This document shows, in pieces, positions 1 to 26,199 of a stretch of 64,000 bases of DNA. The stretch comes from Pseudoscleropodium purum (taxonomy: Eukaryota > Streptophyta > Bryopsida > Hypnales > Brachytheciaceae): positions 18,414,001 to 18,478,000 of the forward strand of contig OZ017804.1 of the NCBI GenBank assembly GCA_963969395.1, written 5' to 3'. Under the pieces are notes generated by a model that did no database searches, had not been told where the DNA came from, and saw nothing but the letters and a program-made list of their open reading frames with translations. Positions within the stretch are counted from its first letter, which is position 1, and each line of letters opens with the position of its first letter. The position numbers were made by a program, and so were the translations under genes.

Positions 1-1882
1 AGCACTCCCACCACGATGAACTTGAGGTTCTCCCTAGTGACATCACCCTAAACCCTACATTCCTTTCTTTAGAAAAGAAACTTCATGAAGCCCTGCAATA
101 GCAATTTGCCCTTAAAATATGGCAAGTTGTCCAATTTGCTCGTTGGGTAATTCATTAGAAAGAAGATAGAAATATCTACAAGCCCTATTCTGAACTTTTT
201 TTCATTTGATACCTCAAAGTTCTCCAAAATTGTAGCTCAAAATTGTAGAGAACATTTTTTGTCCTCCCTGACGCTTTGGGGTTAAATCTCCTTTACCTCC
301 AGTTTTTAATTGATAAGAACCATATTGAGATGCTTATTCACATGATTTTAGGTGTAGTTATCTCACTGTCCATCTTGGGAGACAACCCCAAATGGCCTCA
401 CAACGAAATTATCGAATCCCCAACGGAATGGACTGAGACTCTTCGAAGTTTGAACGAATTGAAGCACATTCGTCCCTCAAAGAGACGAAGAACCATGAAC
501 GAAAGTTCACAATTGGTCAAATTTACTCCTGCCCGTCTCCGGTAACCAATCCTGACCACGATCAGTTAAGACTCAGCTGACCGCGATCAGGAGACCTAAC
601 CACGATTCATTTAAGGATTCTGCCACAGCTCCGTCACTTTAGTCATAACGAACTTGCCAACCTTCAGTTAAAGATATAGTCAGTTTCTAATCCTTGGACT
701 GCGATGATTGCGATTACCTTATCGCTGACGAAGTCTTGAACGAACGGAATCTTTGAACAGACGTACTAACGAATTTACTCCTGCCCTTGTGCCCGCCGTT
801 CTCATTTACGGTAACCAACCGCGATCACGAGACCTAACCACGGTTAAGGATTCCGTCAGAGCTTCAGCTCCTCAAATAGCTCACTTCATCTCTCTCGTTT
901 TGCTAGGAAAGATCGGCCAGAAAATCCAAATTTGGTGATTACGAACGCAGCTTCGGGAGCGGCAGCTCCGTCACTCAGGGTTTGTTCCTGTTGTTCACAG
1001 CGTTTCAGGAATTATTTTTTCCTGTGTTCAGTTTTGAATAAGGGAATTTTGAAGGTCAGAAGAGCGGCATTCTCTTCCTCAGTTGCTAGGTGTGGCGTGT
1101 GGAGCTTACGATAGTTCTTCTGCGTGAAAGTTTCGATGAGTGTCTATTTTGAATTGGTCTGATCCAGCATTTATTGATTCGAGTGTAGTGAAGAAAAGTA
1201 ATTCGTGATTAGGTGATGCATTCGGAGGTAGAGTGGCGGGGGTTTGAGTTTAATTCTTTTTTCTGATTTTAGATTTGAATTTTGTGTTGCTAAGTACTCT
1301 AGTGGATCGATTTGGTTGTGCAATTTTTCATTACGTTGATAGATCAATTAATGCACATTTCGCTTTAGTCGTGACTAGGCGCGATTGTTCTCGCTCGAGT
1401 ACACTCCAGCTTGCATTCTGTTTTTGGTGCCTTTCTCAGGTGTAGTTCCTTTATAGAATACTTCTTTTTCTCTTCTTAGAGAACTGAGCTTGTAGAAGCA
1501 TCCTTCTGCTTGGATCTTGGTTCTTGTTGTTGGATCCTGGTGCTTTCTGTGTATACCCTCTATGAGGCTACCTGAACTTAGGGTTGACGTCATGGAGGAA
1601 TGTCTATTAGATTCAATTAGATCCACATTGCTCATACTGTATTTGAATTTTGCTTCTTTCAGTGACGTGAATGAACAGTTTCTAAATTTGAATCTCTTTG
1701 TGTGCAGGAAGTATTGTATATGAATATATTGAGACAGCCTCGAAGTGGCTTGTCCTAACACTTGTTCATAAGACTGGCAAGACCTATTGTAACAGTGCGC
1801 TTATGTGAATTAGAATGCTGAAAGGCAGTTGTATTACATCATACTAAACAGAGTGTCGGGCAGTAGACATAGTGATTCAGAA
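1..1882. promoter_or_regulatory. Upstream region of the FAN-like gene
   Basis: No convincing gene is seen. The stretch presumably holds the promoter and 5' UTR of the plus-strand BEACH gene. It contains an imperfect direct repeat: 517-640 and 766-875 share TTTACTCCTGCCC, GGTAACCAA, GAGACCTAACCACG and AAGGATTC in the same order. Short GACCACGATCAG / GACCGCGATCAG units also recur between them. The ORFs here are short and show no family resemblance. A transcription start cannot be placed. Confidence 0.4.
517..875 (+). repeat. Imperfect direct repeat upstream of FAN-like gene
   Basis: Two units of roughly 110-125 bp (about 517-640 and 766-875) share four ordered blocks of 8-14 identical bases separated by indels. 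Such a duplication in a promoter region can alter the number of regulatory sites, but no known motif is assigned. It was read directly from the sequence, and its boundaries are approximate. Confidence 0.55.
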
Positions 1883-11048
<9,166 letters not shown>

Positions 11049-11952
11049 GCGAAATAGAAAATTTTAAATGCCTTGTAGGTCCATATTTATACAAATCAAA
11101 TGGTTATTTCCTCGTAGATATTCATGAGAGTAGAGAGGTATGCAGTTGACATGAATAGGTTATATGTGGGAGATCATTCTCTTGTTATGGAAACTTGTTG
11201 GGAATAATAAACAATCCTGCATTCTTTTTGCATGACACAGGAAGTACACATGTAGTGCTAATCGCATTAATTGGTCAAATGGCTCCAATGTAAGTTTAAC
11301 TCCTTTTGATCTGCTCTCATTGCTTATTTTGTCATTGTTGTACATGTGATTGCACGTCGTGATCTTGAACACCTCTAGTTGTTGCTCGGTCGTGAACGTA
11401 TGATACTTAAAAGCTCCACCTCATTGTAATATCTAAGTTAATCCAAACCTAATCTGAGGTTGTATCATAAGCTTTCCATGTGCTACATCTACAGCAGGCA
11501 GCTTATTCTCTTTCATGGAATACCTGAACCTAGAGGGCTCGACAGTTCACCTTCTAACGGTGAGCGTTTCACACAGGATAGCGGCACACTGAATTCTCGT
11601 GGAAGTGTTCGTGATCCACCTTAGCGGTCAGATGACATTCAAATTCTTTGTCAATGCTTCCATCTGATCGGAGGTGAGGAGACGGAGTACTTGTGACCGA
11701 CAACACGGAACATTGGGAAAAAATTGTTGCTCTCAATTTAGTCATGATTGTACTGAACAAGATAGGACAGCATGACACGTCCTTTGTTCTTGTCACCACC
11801 AATGGTGGGCCGTCAGTAACCCCTAGTAACGCTCCGAAAACTCCATCTTCAGGTAATACCCCGAGCAGTCAACTCGACTCTGATCCGATGTCCCTATGCA
11901 TGCCAGTATCGAATCTCTGAATAGTGAATATAAATGGCTACCAATGCAATTG
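11049..11952. other. Convergent intergenic region, FAN / XIP
   Basis: This is the spacer between the stop codons of two convergent genes and presumably contains both 3' UTRs. I see no supported ORF, RNA gene or strong repeat. The ORFs present have no family resemblance. Confidence 0.5.
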
Positions 11953-13755
11953 TTATCTGTCCTTTTCTGGATGACCAGTGTGATGAACCACGCTGTCCGA
12001 TGAACCGTGCGAGTTTGAATACTGTTGCAGCATTTGGCTTTGATCGAATCTCGCGGCATCTACGCTGTTGACGGCGCTGGCCCGTCGGCTCTCGGGACCT
12101 TTTGGTTGCATAAATGCCTTGATCTGCAGGTTGAGACTATATTTACCGGCAGGATTGAGGTCACTTGAAGGCTGGAATTCACTCGTGGCCGGGAAATTTG
12201 GCCCGAGCTGTTGCGAATGAGGTATGTCCTCGGTGGGGTACATCACGCTTGGGGACCGAGGACCGAACCCTGGGCGTTGGTGATCGGGAATAACGGCTTG
12301 GAAGAAAGTCAGTGGCAATACAGGTCCTGCGTCGGCATTGTTGGCTTGTTGCACCAGCAGCTGGAAGATGCCGACCACCGCGGCCGCTATCACGGGACCA
12401 ATGGTGAAGGTGCAGAGGTCATCCCATAAGTCACGCCTGTATATCAACGCAGGGCCCAAGCATCTGGCGGGGTTCATAGCAGCGGTGTAGTCCAGACCTT
12501 GGGAAAGGAAGATCAGAATGCCGAAAACACCACCGATGATGAAAGGGGAGAGGATCGGAAAGGTCACCACCACGCTTCGTGTGTCAAACCCGATTCCATA
12601 CACGACGAACAGCATGATGATGGTAAAGATGGTCTCGGCCGCCAGCCCCTGTTTGTTAGTCAACGTCGCTGCCATAGTCACACCCTCGACTGGGAACGCC
12701 TGCAACCGACAGCCTCCCATAGAGTTTTGGGTTTGCTCGGCCTGGGTGGTCAAGAACTTGAAGGCTGCAGCGCCACCTACGGCCCCACCGCATTGAGCCA
12801 CAATGTAGAGAATACTGCGGATTAGCGAGGCTTGGCCAGTCAGGAAGGTGGTCAAGGTGATAGCAGGGTTCAGATGACCTCCGGAGATGGGTGCAGCGGC
12901 TAGGATCGCCAGGGAGTAGATGACGGCTTGCAGGAAGGCTCGGCTTGCCACTGACCCATTGCTGCCTCGCTGGTATACTGTGATGCTCAGGAAGGTAAAA
13001 CCCGCTGTGGCCACCAATTCCACGACCGCTGCCCTCCATACCTGATCAAAACAGTCATAACGTTCTCCCAGTCAGATCGATCTACCATACTTGATTTCGT
13101 TGCTTGTGTGTACACTGAACAATCTTTTGGGCCTTGTTCTACTCTTAAGTTTGTCCTATAGACGACAGCTTTCGTACGTATGTACACAATTAAACAAGAG
13201 CCTTGGACGCAATAATAAATGTGGATTTCGGCATTCGAAGCGTTCGGTCTCGAGAGACATCTATTCACAGATGGTAATAGCGGCTTGAAAACGAGTTAAA
13301 GCAATAAGGAAGAATTTATATAGAAGAGTTAAAGGAGATCAACATACATCGACTTTTCCGTAATCGTACACTCCCACTCCACGCTTCAACGACTTCTTGA
13401 CCCCCTCGTCTACAACGCTGCCGGCGTACTGACCCTTCGTCGAATCGTTTCTTCTGACCCACGTCGACGGCTGGAATTGCCTGATGTTATCCCAGTCCTG
13501 CGTCGGAATTCCACTTTCTATCGTTTGCAGATGCTCCATCGGATTTATTGTAATGCTTCTGAGACACAGAGAAACATATGATGAGAAATATGCACCAAAA
13601 TAGTCATCTTTGCTAGAATACAATACTCTAAAACAGCATTAGAAGATCGACTTCAGTGGAGTGAACTTGTACCGAGTACTGGAGCCTGTGCGATTGTAGG
13701 AACCTCTGCCTGTGTGCGCATCAGCTCCAGAGCCCCCACCCGAAGTTGAAGCCAT
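11953..13755 (-). CDS. XIP-like aquaporin (major intrinsic protein)
   Basis: A membrane channel of the MIP family for water or small neutral solutes. Exons on the minus strand: 13755-13673, 13558-13348, 13041-11953, with consistent phases (CG|A, then phase 0 at KVD|VWRAAV), giving about 460 residues. Six membrane segments follow a 98-residue N-terminus. The two half-helix motifs are GGHLNPA (NPA at about 156-158) and MNPARC (NPA from about 288). The Cys directly after the second NPAR is the signature of the X intrinsic proteins (XIPs), and a loop-C Cys (MGGC) is also XIP-like. XIPs are known from mosses, lycophytes and many dicots. Odd point: the C-terminal tail is about 140 residues, hydrophilic, rich in Ser/Pro/Gln, and carries ESRRASAV, a basophilic kinase-like site. 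MIPs usually end soon after helix 6. Start chosen at MASTSGGG because its donor joins exon 2 in frame; MEHLQT in exon 2 is a fallback. Hybrid intrinsic protein is the main alternative. Confidence 0.88.
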
Positions 13756-15620
13756 GTTCGTCTCAATTATAATGCTAATTTTCGCTCGCCAGTATTTGCA
13801 GATCGATGCATAAGGAGAATGAATACCGTCGCCGGTTTGCAGTACCGTGATCAAGAAGGACTGAATCCAGAAACACGAGTCGGTTGCAGCGGGCAGGACT
13901 GGAGTACAACCAGTGCAAGCCAATTAATTCTATCTTCAGCCTCCAAGACAGAAGGTCTCTTCTCAAGAACCCCCTTGAAGATAACTAATAATCCTTCGCC
14001 ATGCACTGGATTTCAGATTATTCTTGCCAACATCGGTTGCACCATACCGATCCTGAAAAGGTACGGGCTCTGTAAAATGAGGTGAACTCACAATTACATA
14101 GCGTCGTGTAGATATATTGAGGAGGAACTTCCAGCTTGAGCTAGTCCATCAAGGAGTTTTCAAACCTCTTTGCGACGCGCAAAATTCACCCAGGCCGCAA
14201 TAGCCGCATGATGACCGAGAAAAAACTGAACTTATGGGAGTCAGGTTCTGACATGCACACTATTAGAAACTTGTTTGCAGAAGCCACCCTGTCGCCTTGT
14301 ACTTCTGGAAGTCAAACAACGTTAGTACATGAGAGTACAACTACTGACTCACGCGGAAGGAACGGGAAGACATGACATGTTCAGCGGAGCGAACGGAAGG
14401 TAAGCAAAGTAAGCAAAGGAGTATGCGGTGACTACGAGTCTTCGACTCTTGTTGAATTCCCGTCCAGACCCTGCAATGCGTGTGCGACTGCGGCCTAAAG
14501 GTGCGTGTCGGACACCCCTACGGTTTCCTACGACATTCGCTCCGCTTTGACCCCGACCCCAAGATTTCTATTATACCGACGGTAATTTCAAACTCAATTA
14601 AATTTCTGTTTTTATTGATATAATTTTTAAAATGAGGGAAGCTGTGAATGGAAGCACCTTACTTTGCGTGTCAGTCAGGGAGAGTCGATTACAAGTCAAA
14701 GAGAAGGCTGTATTTAAGTATCGAAGAAAATAGATGAAACTAGTGCTGGTGGGTAGCTTCAGAAGAACTATGAGTACAGTAATAAACAACGATTTTCTGT
14801 TTCCTAAGCTCTGTTCAGGCATCTCAGACTATTTGATATTTTAATTTACTTTCTCTTTGACTCCGCTAAAGGTTTTATTCCAAAGTGAAGGAAACTTACG
14901 TCAGTCTATCAGCCTCCGAGAGGCCATTGGATCAGATCATTCAAGAAGGAATATAAATACGCAAGATCCCAAGCATCGCCTGGATTCCATGCATCACTTT
15001 GAATTCAAAGATCTGAGTGGAACAAGTTGGGACCCATAGTCCTCAAATCCCTCTTGCAATTGGAAGCAAAGGACTTCACTAGTGACTCATCAATCGTGAC
15101 ATAAGCTGAACTCATGCTCGTGACAAAAAAAGTAGTTGACAAACGGAGGTGACCGCCGGAAAAAATTTCGTCGCTTTCAGAGTTGCCCTCGGCGGACTCG
15201 GCTCCAAAGACTCTTTGAATCAAGTGTCAACACAATTTTCAACAATATAGACAAACTTTTTGAAGGTTACACAATTGTATTCACACCCACCCGCGTGAAA
15301 AACTTCGGTGTGAACCAGGCCATGTAAACTGTGTAAAATGAGTAAAATGTGTACTATTACACTTTTGCAGCCGACCATTTGACTCAGCATTTTGAGAAAA
15401 AGAAAATTCATATGAACCCCAGCCAGACTGAATTACTCCAGGTGTTTTTAGAAGGTCAATTCCAGGATTGTTGGGAATGGTTCAACCACCTAAGCCTCAT
15501 GACCTTACATGACAAATTTCATCCTTTATATGCCACCGTATTAGAAAAAATTTGGGAACTCAAGAAGGCTGCTAGACTCTGGACATGTGCCTCCAAAAGT
15601 CCAAATAAAAAATTAATATA
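13756..15620. other. XIP upstream region, no recognised gene
   Basis: Nearest the XIP start this is presumably its promoter. Base composition is less AT-rich around 14,200-14,560. An open frame at 15349-15600 (+) encodes a Trp/Leu/His-rich stretch ending just where a mariner-type terminal repeat begins. I do not recognise it, and it may be a gene fragment beside a transposon. Nothing else is supported. Confidence 0.35.
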
Positions 15621-15850
15621 CTCCCTCTCTAAAAAAAACCCAATGTTTCAAAATTTGTCTGGAAATAAGAAATGGTGATCATAAATTGCAATCGGAAGGA
15701 GAATTTTTAAGTTGGTGCCAAAATTGTGATATTTGGGTGGTTTTTTAATAGTACTTGTATTTAGAAAGTGATTGATATGGAACATCTCAATGCAAATGTA
15801 GGTGAAGGACAAACAAACCTAAATGCACAAGTTCTCTCATCTATTAAAAT
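15621..15850 (+). mobile_element. 5' fragment of a mariner-like element
   Basis: The fragment starts with CTCCCTCTCTAAAAAAAACC directly after a TA dinucleotide, as plant mariner-like elements do. The next 230 bases align by eye with the start of the longer element at 28182, including the region around its first codons (GATATGGAACATCTCAATGC versus GATATGGAGCGTTTGAGTGC). Similarity ends near the CCATCTGTTGATG region, and no matching 3' end is seen nearby, so this is a truncated relic. Confidence 0.65.
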
Positions 15851-18800
15851 CTTTGTATTCACACTAATTTTCCATTACATTTCTAAAAGAATCTAATCTC
15901 TATAAAATTCTTACAAACAGATTATTTTTTTAATAATTTAAACATCAAAGTGTCTATTCTTTTCAAAAATTTCATCACTTTATTTCATGAATAACTTTTG
16001 ACCTACATTATTTGTCTCAAATTTTGATAAAATATTATTTTTTGGATTATACTAATTATCCATATTTTATTTTATTAAGAAATTTCAAAAGATCTTAGTA
16101 TAGTCAAAATACTACCTCAAACACTACAAAATTGACCCAAATCATTCTTGCAATCATCCAAGCACAAGATATTTAAGCCATATCTTATTTTTAGAATTTT
16201 AGTGATGTCATCAAAAAAAAATTGGAAAATTGTCCTTACAAGTTTTATACTTGGTCCTACAAGTTATAGGACTAATTTTGGCAATGGGTGAAAAGTTAAC
16301 ATGTATGTATATTGAAGCAATTTTGTAAATTACATGTTTCATTGAACATTTTGGAAAGTACTCAAAAAGCATCAACTCAAATAATAGTTGACAAAATAAG
16401 ATTGATTGGGATAATTTTGCAAAATTGTTATTTGAATGTCCTTCCATCTTTGTCAAGTAGGCTCTAAATAATTGCACTTTATCCTCAATTTTATGTTTGT
16501 CTTCAAAGTAAAGATGATTCAAAAAAACATTTGTGTTATTTCTTACAATTTATAGGAAGGTAGTTGCAAGAAATGTAAACCTATTGTTTTTGGCTCAAAA
16601 CGACCTTATTACTAGAATATTGTGATTTTTGGAATAAAATTTTTTAAATAAAATAAAATATAAGTAATTTGTAAAGCATTCAAAATAGTATATGTGTAAA
16701 AATTCAGGCCTAAAATAACTTATCTTTAAAAGTTATGCTCAACAAAAGAGTGATGAAAAATGCAAAAAAATAGATACTTTTGAATTTGATTTTTAGAAAA
16801 TAGTAAAAAAAAACTCAAAGAATTAAAAGAAAAAGAATTCCTAACTTCAAGTGTATTCTCATCCATTTTTCATCTTTGGCAAATCAAAATTGTATTCTCT
16901 ACATGTGAACCTAGGTAGTGCACTTTGAACACATAGGGAAGGTGAACAATTTGCTATTTTTTAAAAATCTCTTGTAGGTTTGTGTGAATTTAGTATAATT
17001 CCTTGTATCCTAATTTTGACTTTCAAATTCATATTTTTGGGTTAGAAATAGTACTAAAAAACCCTAAAATGGCTAAGGTAGACATCCAATTGGGGGTAGT
17101 TTCAAAATAATAAATAAATTTTTTTAAATTGTAAAAAATTATGGAATGTCTAAAGTTACTACATGTATTTTCTCTTTAAATTTCACAAAAAATTGACATA
17201 CAATGCAAAAGTTGTGAGCCAAAAACCACTTGTCCAAGACTAAGGGGACAAAAAATAGGACAAGTGTTTCTTGCAACAACCTAAGAGCTATAATGATTTT
17301 TGGAATACTTTAAAAATAAAAAGTGAAAGAAATTAAATATGAACAATTATGACCAATATTATTACACCTAAGTAAGGTGATTGTCCTCTAAGATTATCAT
17401 AAATAGAATAATTCTCTAAGTGACAATTAATGAAGTTCATAATCTCAAAAGAATAATTACTTCAACATTTTGATTTATAAAAACAAGAAACATAATCCAA
17501 AGAGAAATTTTTAAAATGGATGTTTTTAACAATTTCAATGAAACAAATTTCTTCCAATTAACTAATGAAAAATCATTTTTGGTTGTTTAGAAATGCATAT
17601 GCAAAGGAGCCTACTTTACAGCCATGTATAGGACCTCTTTACTTTAAATGTATGCCCAATAGAAAAACATACTTCCAAAATTTCAATTCATTATTCCTAA
17701 TTTAGGATACCTAAAACAAATAACTTTGGAAAGGTTCACAATTGAATGTGCATTTGGATTTACAAAGTTGCAACTAGTCTAGTGCATATATTTCATTTTC
17801 TTAAAAAATCAAAAAGTCCCATAAACTCACTACCAACTTCCTACCAAGCCTTTTGTTTTGGGCTGTCTAGTGCAATCTGGAAAAAAAATTTGACTAAAGA
17901 AAGGCAACCAAACATGAAAATTTTTGTTAGAAAACTTTGAATTAAAAAAAATCTTGGATGAAATCACTAGATTGTAGATGAAAACAGAATTATAGATATG
18001 TGATAAGTACAGTACTAATGTAATATTTTCTATCCAATATGTGGGTGAATGTTGAAATTTGGAGCAATACTATAAAATTTTATATCACCAATTTGGCACC
18101 TCATGAAAAATGAAAAATCCCTTTTTTGGAACACCTCCTTTTCAAGAGCATCATTCTGATTCAATCTCAATTTTTGTCATCTCATTTCTTATACCCATTT
18201 TAAAAAAAATATTAGGCTAGAGCTAAATCAGCATGTAACTTAGTGAAATCACAACAAAAAAAAGTTGGATTATAAGATAATACCCAACTTGTGTAATAGG
18301 ATAAAATAGTCAAGGCTCCATAAGAAAAAATATTTTTGATGTGAAGCTTCAAAATCTAAAAAGCTTAGCAAAATAATCCTACACAAAAAAGAAATTCTTT
18401 TCGTGGACTACTAGAAGAGTAGGAAAAAACTTCCTAACAATGATGTTCCAAGTGTTCTTCAATGGATGTAGGCCTCACTTGTGTCCATCCCAAAAACAAA
18501 CCACAAAAGCGTGTTAGTGAGGATGCACAATGTGTCTTCAGCCTAAACATCACTTGCTATCATTTTACATTTTAAAATCAGAGAAATCATGTGCACTCCA
18601 CACTCCAAGTTAAATCAAAGCCAGAATCTAAATTATAAACTTTCCAACAACTTGAGTGCTTGAAGAAGAAAATATTGTAGCCATATTTGTAAAAACTTCT
18701 ACCCCTCAACCAAAGCCCCTCAGATAGTAATGTAAGAAACAATGCAGGTAGAGACTCTAGAATGATCAAGCCCAAAGCTTAGAGCTGAACTGAAGTATAA

Positions 18801-18883
18801 AAAATCATTTGAAGATCACAAGATCAGTGTGAGAAACACCCCAAAGGCTTAGTTGGTGTGTGCAACAAAGAATGCAGTGAGAG
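15851..18883. other. AT-rich intergenic DNA, nothing identified
   Basis: Very AT-rich with long A and T runs. ORFs are short and lack family signals. I find no RNA gene and no clearly bounded element. It is probably decayed repeat DNA. Confidence 0.45.
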
Positions 18884-18886
18884 TAA

Positions 18887-19229
18887 GGGCCACTTCACAC
18901 ATGGGCCGAAGGTCAAGAGTTCGTCAACCTCCACCAATCAAATTTCAGAATACCTTGATTTTGGCCTCTTGACCCTTCACACAAGGTGGCACAATCCAAA
19001 GTCCATCGCCCTCCAAACTGCCTACATGGCAGCCCCATCTCCTACATGGCAATAGCCTTGCGATGAACTCTTGACCAAAATTTGGCTTGTCACTTTGTGG
19101 TGATCCAAACTCTAGTCGAGAGTCCGTCGAAATTAGCATTTATTGCCCATTTCTTTGGATTCTCACCCAAAATTTGGCCATGAACTTCCATAGCCTCTCG
19201 ACTTGGTTGGCCCATGTGTATAGCACCTC
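18887..19229. mobile_element. Tourist/Harbinger-like MITE, copy 1
   Basis: A 343-bp element flanked by the 3-bp duplication TAA (18884-18886 and 19230-19232). Its ends are inverted repeats: GGGCCACTTCACACATGGGC at the left, and the complement of GAGGTGCTATACACATGGGC at the right. The TWA target duplication and GG-starting ends are typical of PIF/Harbinger (Tourist) MITEs. The interior matches the inverted copy at 35041-35394 almost throughout. It has no coding capacity. Confidence 0.82.
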
Positions 19230-19232
19230 TAA

Positions 19233-20604
19233 GTTAGTAGGCATCTCAACTATAGTGAAAATAAGGCACTAGTTGGATATCTCAAGGCTCTATAAATTGA
19301 CTAATGAATTCTCATGGTGGTAACTTGGGGCATTAATCAAGCTTAGGTTTATTAATTCCCATTCACTTAAAAGATTTAGCCACCAAATCTCAAATCCCAA
19401 CACCAAATTATGATGTATGTGATTTTGGATGTTATATAGGAATCCATCCATGTATTATACATATGGAGACTTATGAACTTCCTAGATGGTAATCCCATTA
19501 GGCTTTGCAAAGTAGAAACTTAATAGTCACTGATGGTGTTCCATTTGTGACCAAAAATAGGTAAATAATGATAATAAACTACCACTGTAGGTAGTTGATC
19601 AATGTCACATCATTGGACAAATAATTTGTCATCCAATGTGGCATTATTCAATCTTACATAGAGATGGTTATGCTAGTGTACAACCATAACTATTTATTGT
19701 CATATTAATTCAAAACAAGAGGATAAAGGACATAAAGGAAATAGATTAGATGGACTACTTTAGTTGTCTTTAGAGGCATGTAAACTATTCTAAACATACC
19801 TTATATTTCAATATGTGCAAGGCTATATATTGAAAAAAATAGGGAATAGAAATTTTTCCTCTATTCTTCAATACATGTGCAAAGACAAGTATTCAAAAAA
19901 ATGGGGGATAAATTTTTTTTCCCTTTTCATCTTCAATACATATATAAGGTCAAGTATTGAAAAAAAATTGGAAATAAAAATAAACATAGAAAATGAAATA
20001 ATAAAGTTTATTTTCAAGTAACTATTCAATTATATATAGGCCTAAGAACTTATATATATATATATAAGTACAAATATAATTGAAAATTTATGTATGTATG
20101 AGTCTATATTTCTAGTATATTTCTAAGTATATAGATACTTTAGAAACTCAATATATTTTAAGCAATTATCAAGGATAAGTACTTGAATTAGAAATCTGGA
20201 AAAAAGAAAAAAAGAAAAAAACTAACTAACTACTTCCTACCTCCATACCTCTTGTTTCCACATTGGGAGTCATTTTTCAGCATTCGGGGTTGATGTATGA
20301 TGTGAATGGAGACCACCACTTTGTTTTGCTGGAGAGTTACCGTAAGTGGAAAAAAACTAACTTCCGACGCTCATACAGGAATCTCCTAGAGAAGGCTTAA
20401 AATATTGTGTCAAGAAATCGGACAGCAGCCAAGCAATGCATAAAGCAAATTCACTTTCACAAACAAGATTCGAATCTTTCATCAGAAGAGTCATTGCTAA
20501 CATAAGTAACCAGAACTGATTGTCAATGATCTCAAAAAAAAGACTAGTAAACCCAAACAAGTAGAAAGACATGGTGCCCCTTCAACAATATTACAAATGG
20601 CAGG
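19233..20604. other. AT-rich intergenic DNA with short tandem repeats
   Basis: No gene is seen. The stretch holds the approximately 60-bp tandem repeat listed separately at 19806-19990 and a short perfect palindrome ACTTATATATATATATATAAGT near 20049. The 3' UTR of the minus-strand METTL4-like gene probably occupies its right edge. Confidence 0.4.
19806..19990 (+). repeat. Three-unit tandem repeat, about 60 bp
   Basis: Three successive diverged units each start TTCAATA(CA)TRTG, followed by AAG...AAGTATTSAAAAAAAT, then a run ending in TTTTCC or similar. Units begin near 19808, 19868 and 19932. Internally each unit is partly self-complementary (TTCAATAC ... GTATTGAA). It shows no coding signal. 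Confidence 0.6.
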
Positions 20605-24762
<4,158 letters not shown>

Positions 24763-26199
24763 CCTTACAAGTCAAACAAATTGTCACAGCTTAACACTAC
24801 TGTAAATCTTCCGGCCATCAATCCCTACTCATCTCGCGAGTTTCGTGTATTCCTCTGCTTCAATCCTATTTTCAATCATCTCCATTCCACGGGGTGCTTG
24901 TTGCCCTAATTACTAAAACGTTGCGGAACCACCTCGTCCTCAACCACTCAAAAAAAACGAAAAAAACTGGACGACCTAAGAAATTCAAATCGCGAGATCT
25001 TCACATGAATGACACGACTGGAGCAATGCCGCAATGCCGCGATTGCATCGTAACTCCTCGACTCCATGCTCAGTGAGAAGTGCTCTGGGACTTGTCTTCA
25101 GCTTTGGTATTGAAATTCGACGGAAGTGGAGGTTCGTTGATGGACGGAGACATTCAGTTGGTAGCCACACGTTCGTCAACGTTCATCATTGAACGTTGGT
25201 GCAGTCGTTTAGTTAATCCTTAAACGTCCGAATCCTTTTTACATTTTTGCTCATTTCTCTGTAAGAATATATTATGTGTGTCAATTTCATCAAATTTAAA
25301 AAATAAAATAAAATCATGTTTGAGGGATTTAAGAACCACTTGGGATGAATGAGAAGATATTTGGACAAAATATTGGTTTGAAGCACTTTGCTTGATCATC
25401 ATCTTGAAATGGATGTAGGAGCACTTAAGAGAGGACCTTAAACAAAGGAAATTTTTTTAACAAGAAATATTGTATATTGGAAATCTCATTTTTTATTGAC
25501 ATAAAGTAGATAAATTGGAACTAAAGTTGGGCAAAATTCAAGAATGATGTTCAATCATGGTATGCAAGATATACAAATATAGATATAAATATAAATATAA
25601 GTAGCCAAAGTTAAATTGGTAGAATTTCAAAAACCATATTCTACTTTCAATATCTATGTGTTGAACAATGTGCATTAAACATCTATATATTCTTCAGAGT
25701 GTTTGGAGCTCACGTTTAGAAACATGCTCTAATTTCAACAAACCCTCTTGCTTTATAAAGTATTGTAGTGTTTTGAAGCTCAAAACTACTTCAAAATGTT
25801 CATCTCTACAATAAATTTGAGGTTTTGTATCTTTAAAAAAATGATGAATCCCTTTGTAGAAATAGCTTAATTGGTCTTAAAATAGTAAAGTGAAAATTCC
25901 AACTAATTGCAAGATTATAATGCCTATAAAATTCAAAACTAGATTTTTCTAATCTTTTTGAAAGGTGAAATTTCTTATTTCAACATTTTTAATATATAAC
26001 TTTTGTATTCAACAAATTTGACAATTTGACAATATGTTGAAAAATGAGTTGAAATTATATGGAAAAAATAGCCCCAAAAAAATCATAATTTTTTCTAAAG
26101 ATAATACTTGAAATAAAGTATAAGATGAAAGAGAAGTTTAAATCGCTAATGACTTTGACTTCAAATTTTGAAATATTAATCCCAAGAGTTGTTGCAAAA
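24763..26199. other. METTL4 upstream region and AT-rich spacer
   Basis: The first 400 bases before the METTL4 start are moderately GC-rich and presumably hold its promoter. From about 25,230 the sequence becomes AT-rich spacer with no recognised gene. Short ORFs here show no family signal. Confidence 0.4.

Noticed and set aside
1375..1761. 128-codon minus-strand ORF upstream of FAN
   Set aside because: No recognisable domain, ordinary composition, and probable 5' UTR or promoter of the plus-strand gene.
12211..12825. Plus-strand ORFs over the aquaporin
   Set aside because: Antisense to the XIP coding exon with NPA motifs; no independent signal.
11953..13755. Assignment of the aquaporin as a GlpF-like or PIP channel
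   Set aside because: The NPARC signature and loop-C Cys point to XIP; PIP and GlpF hallmarks around the second NPA are absent.
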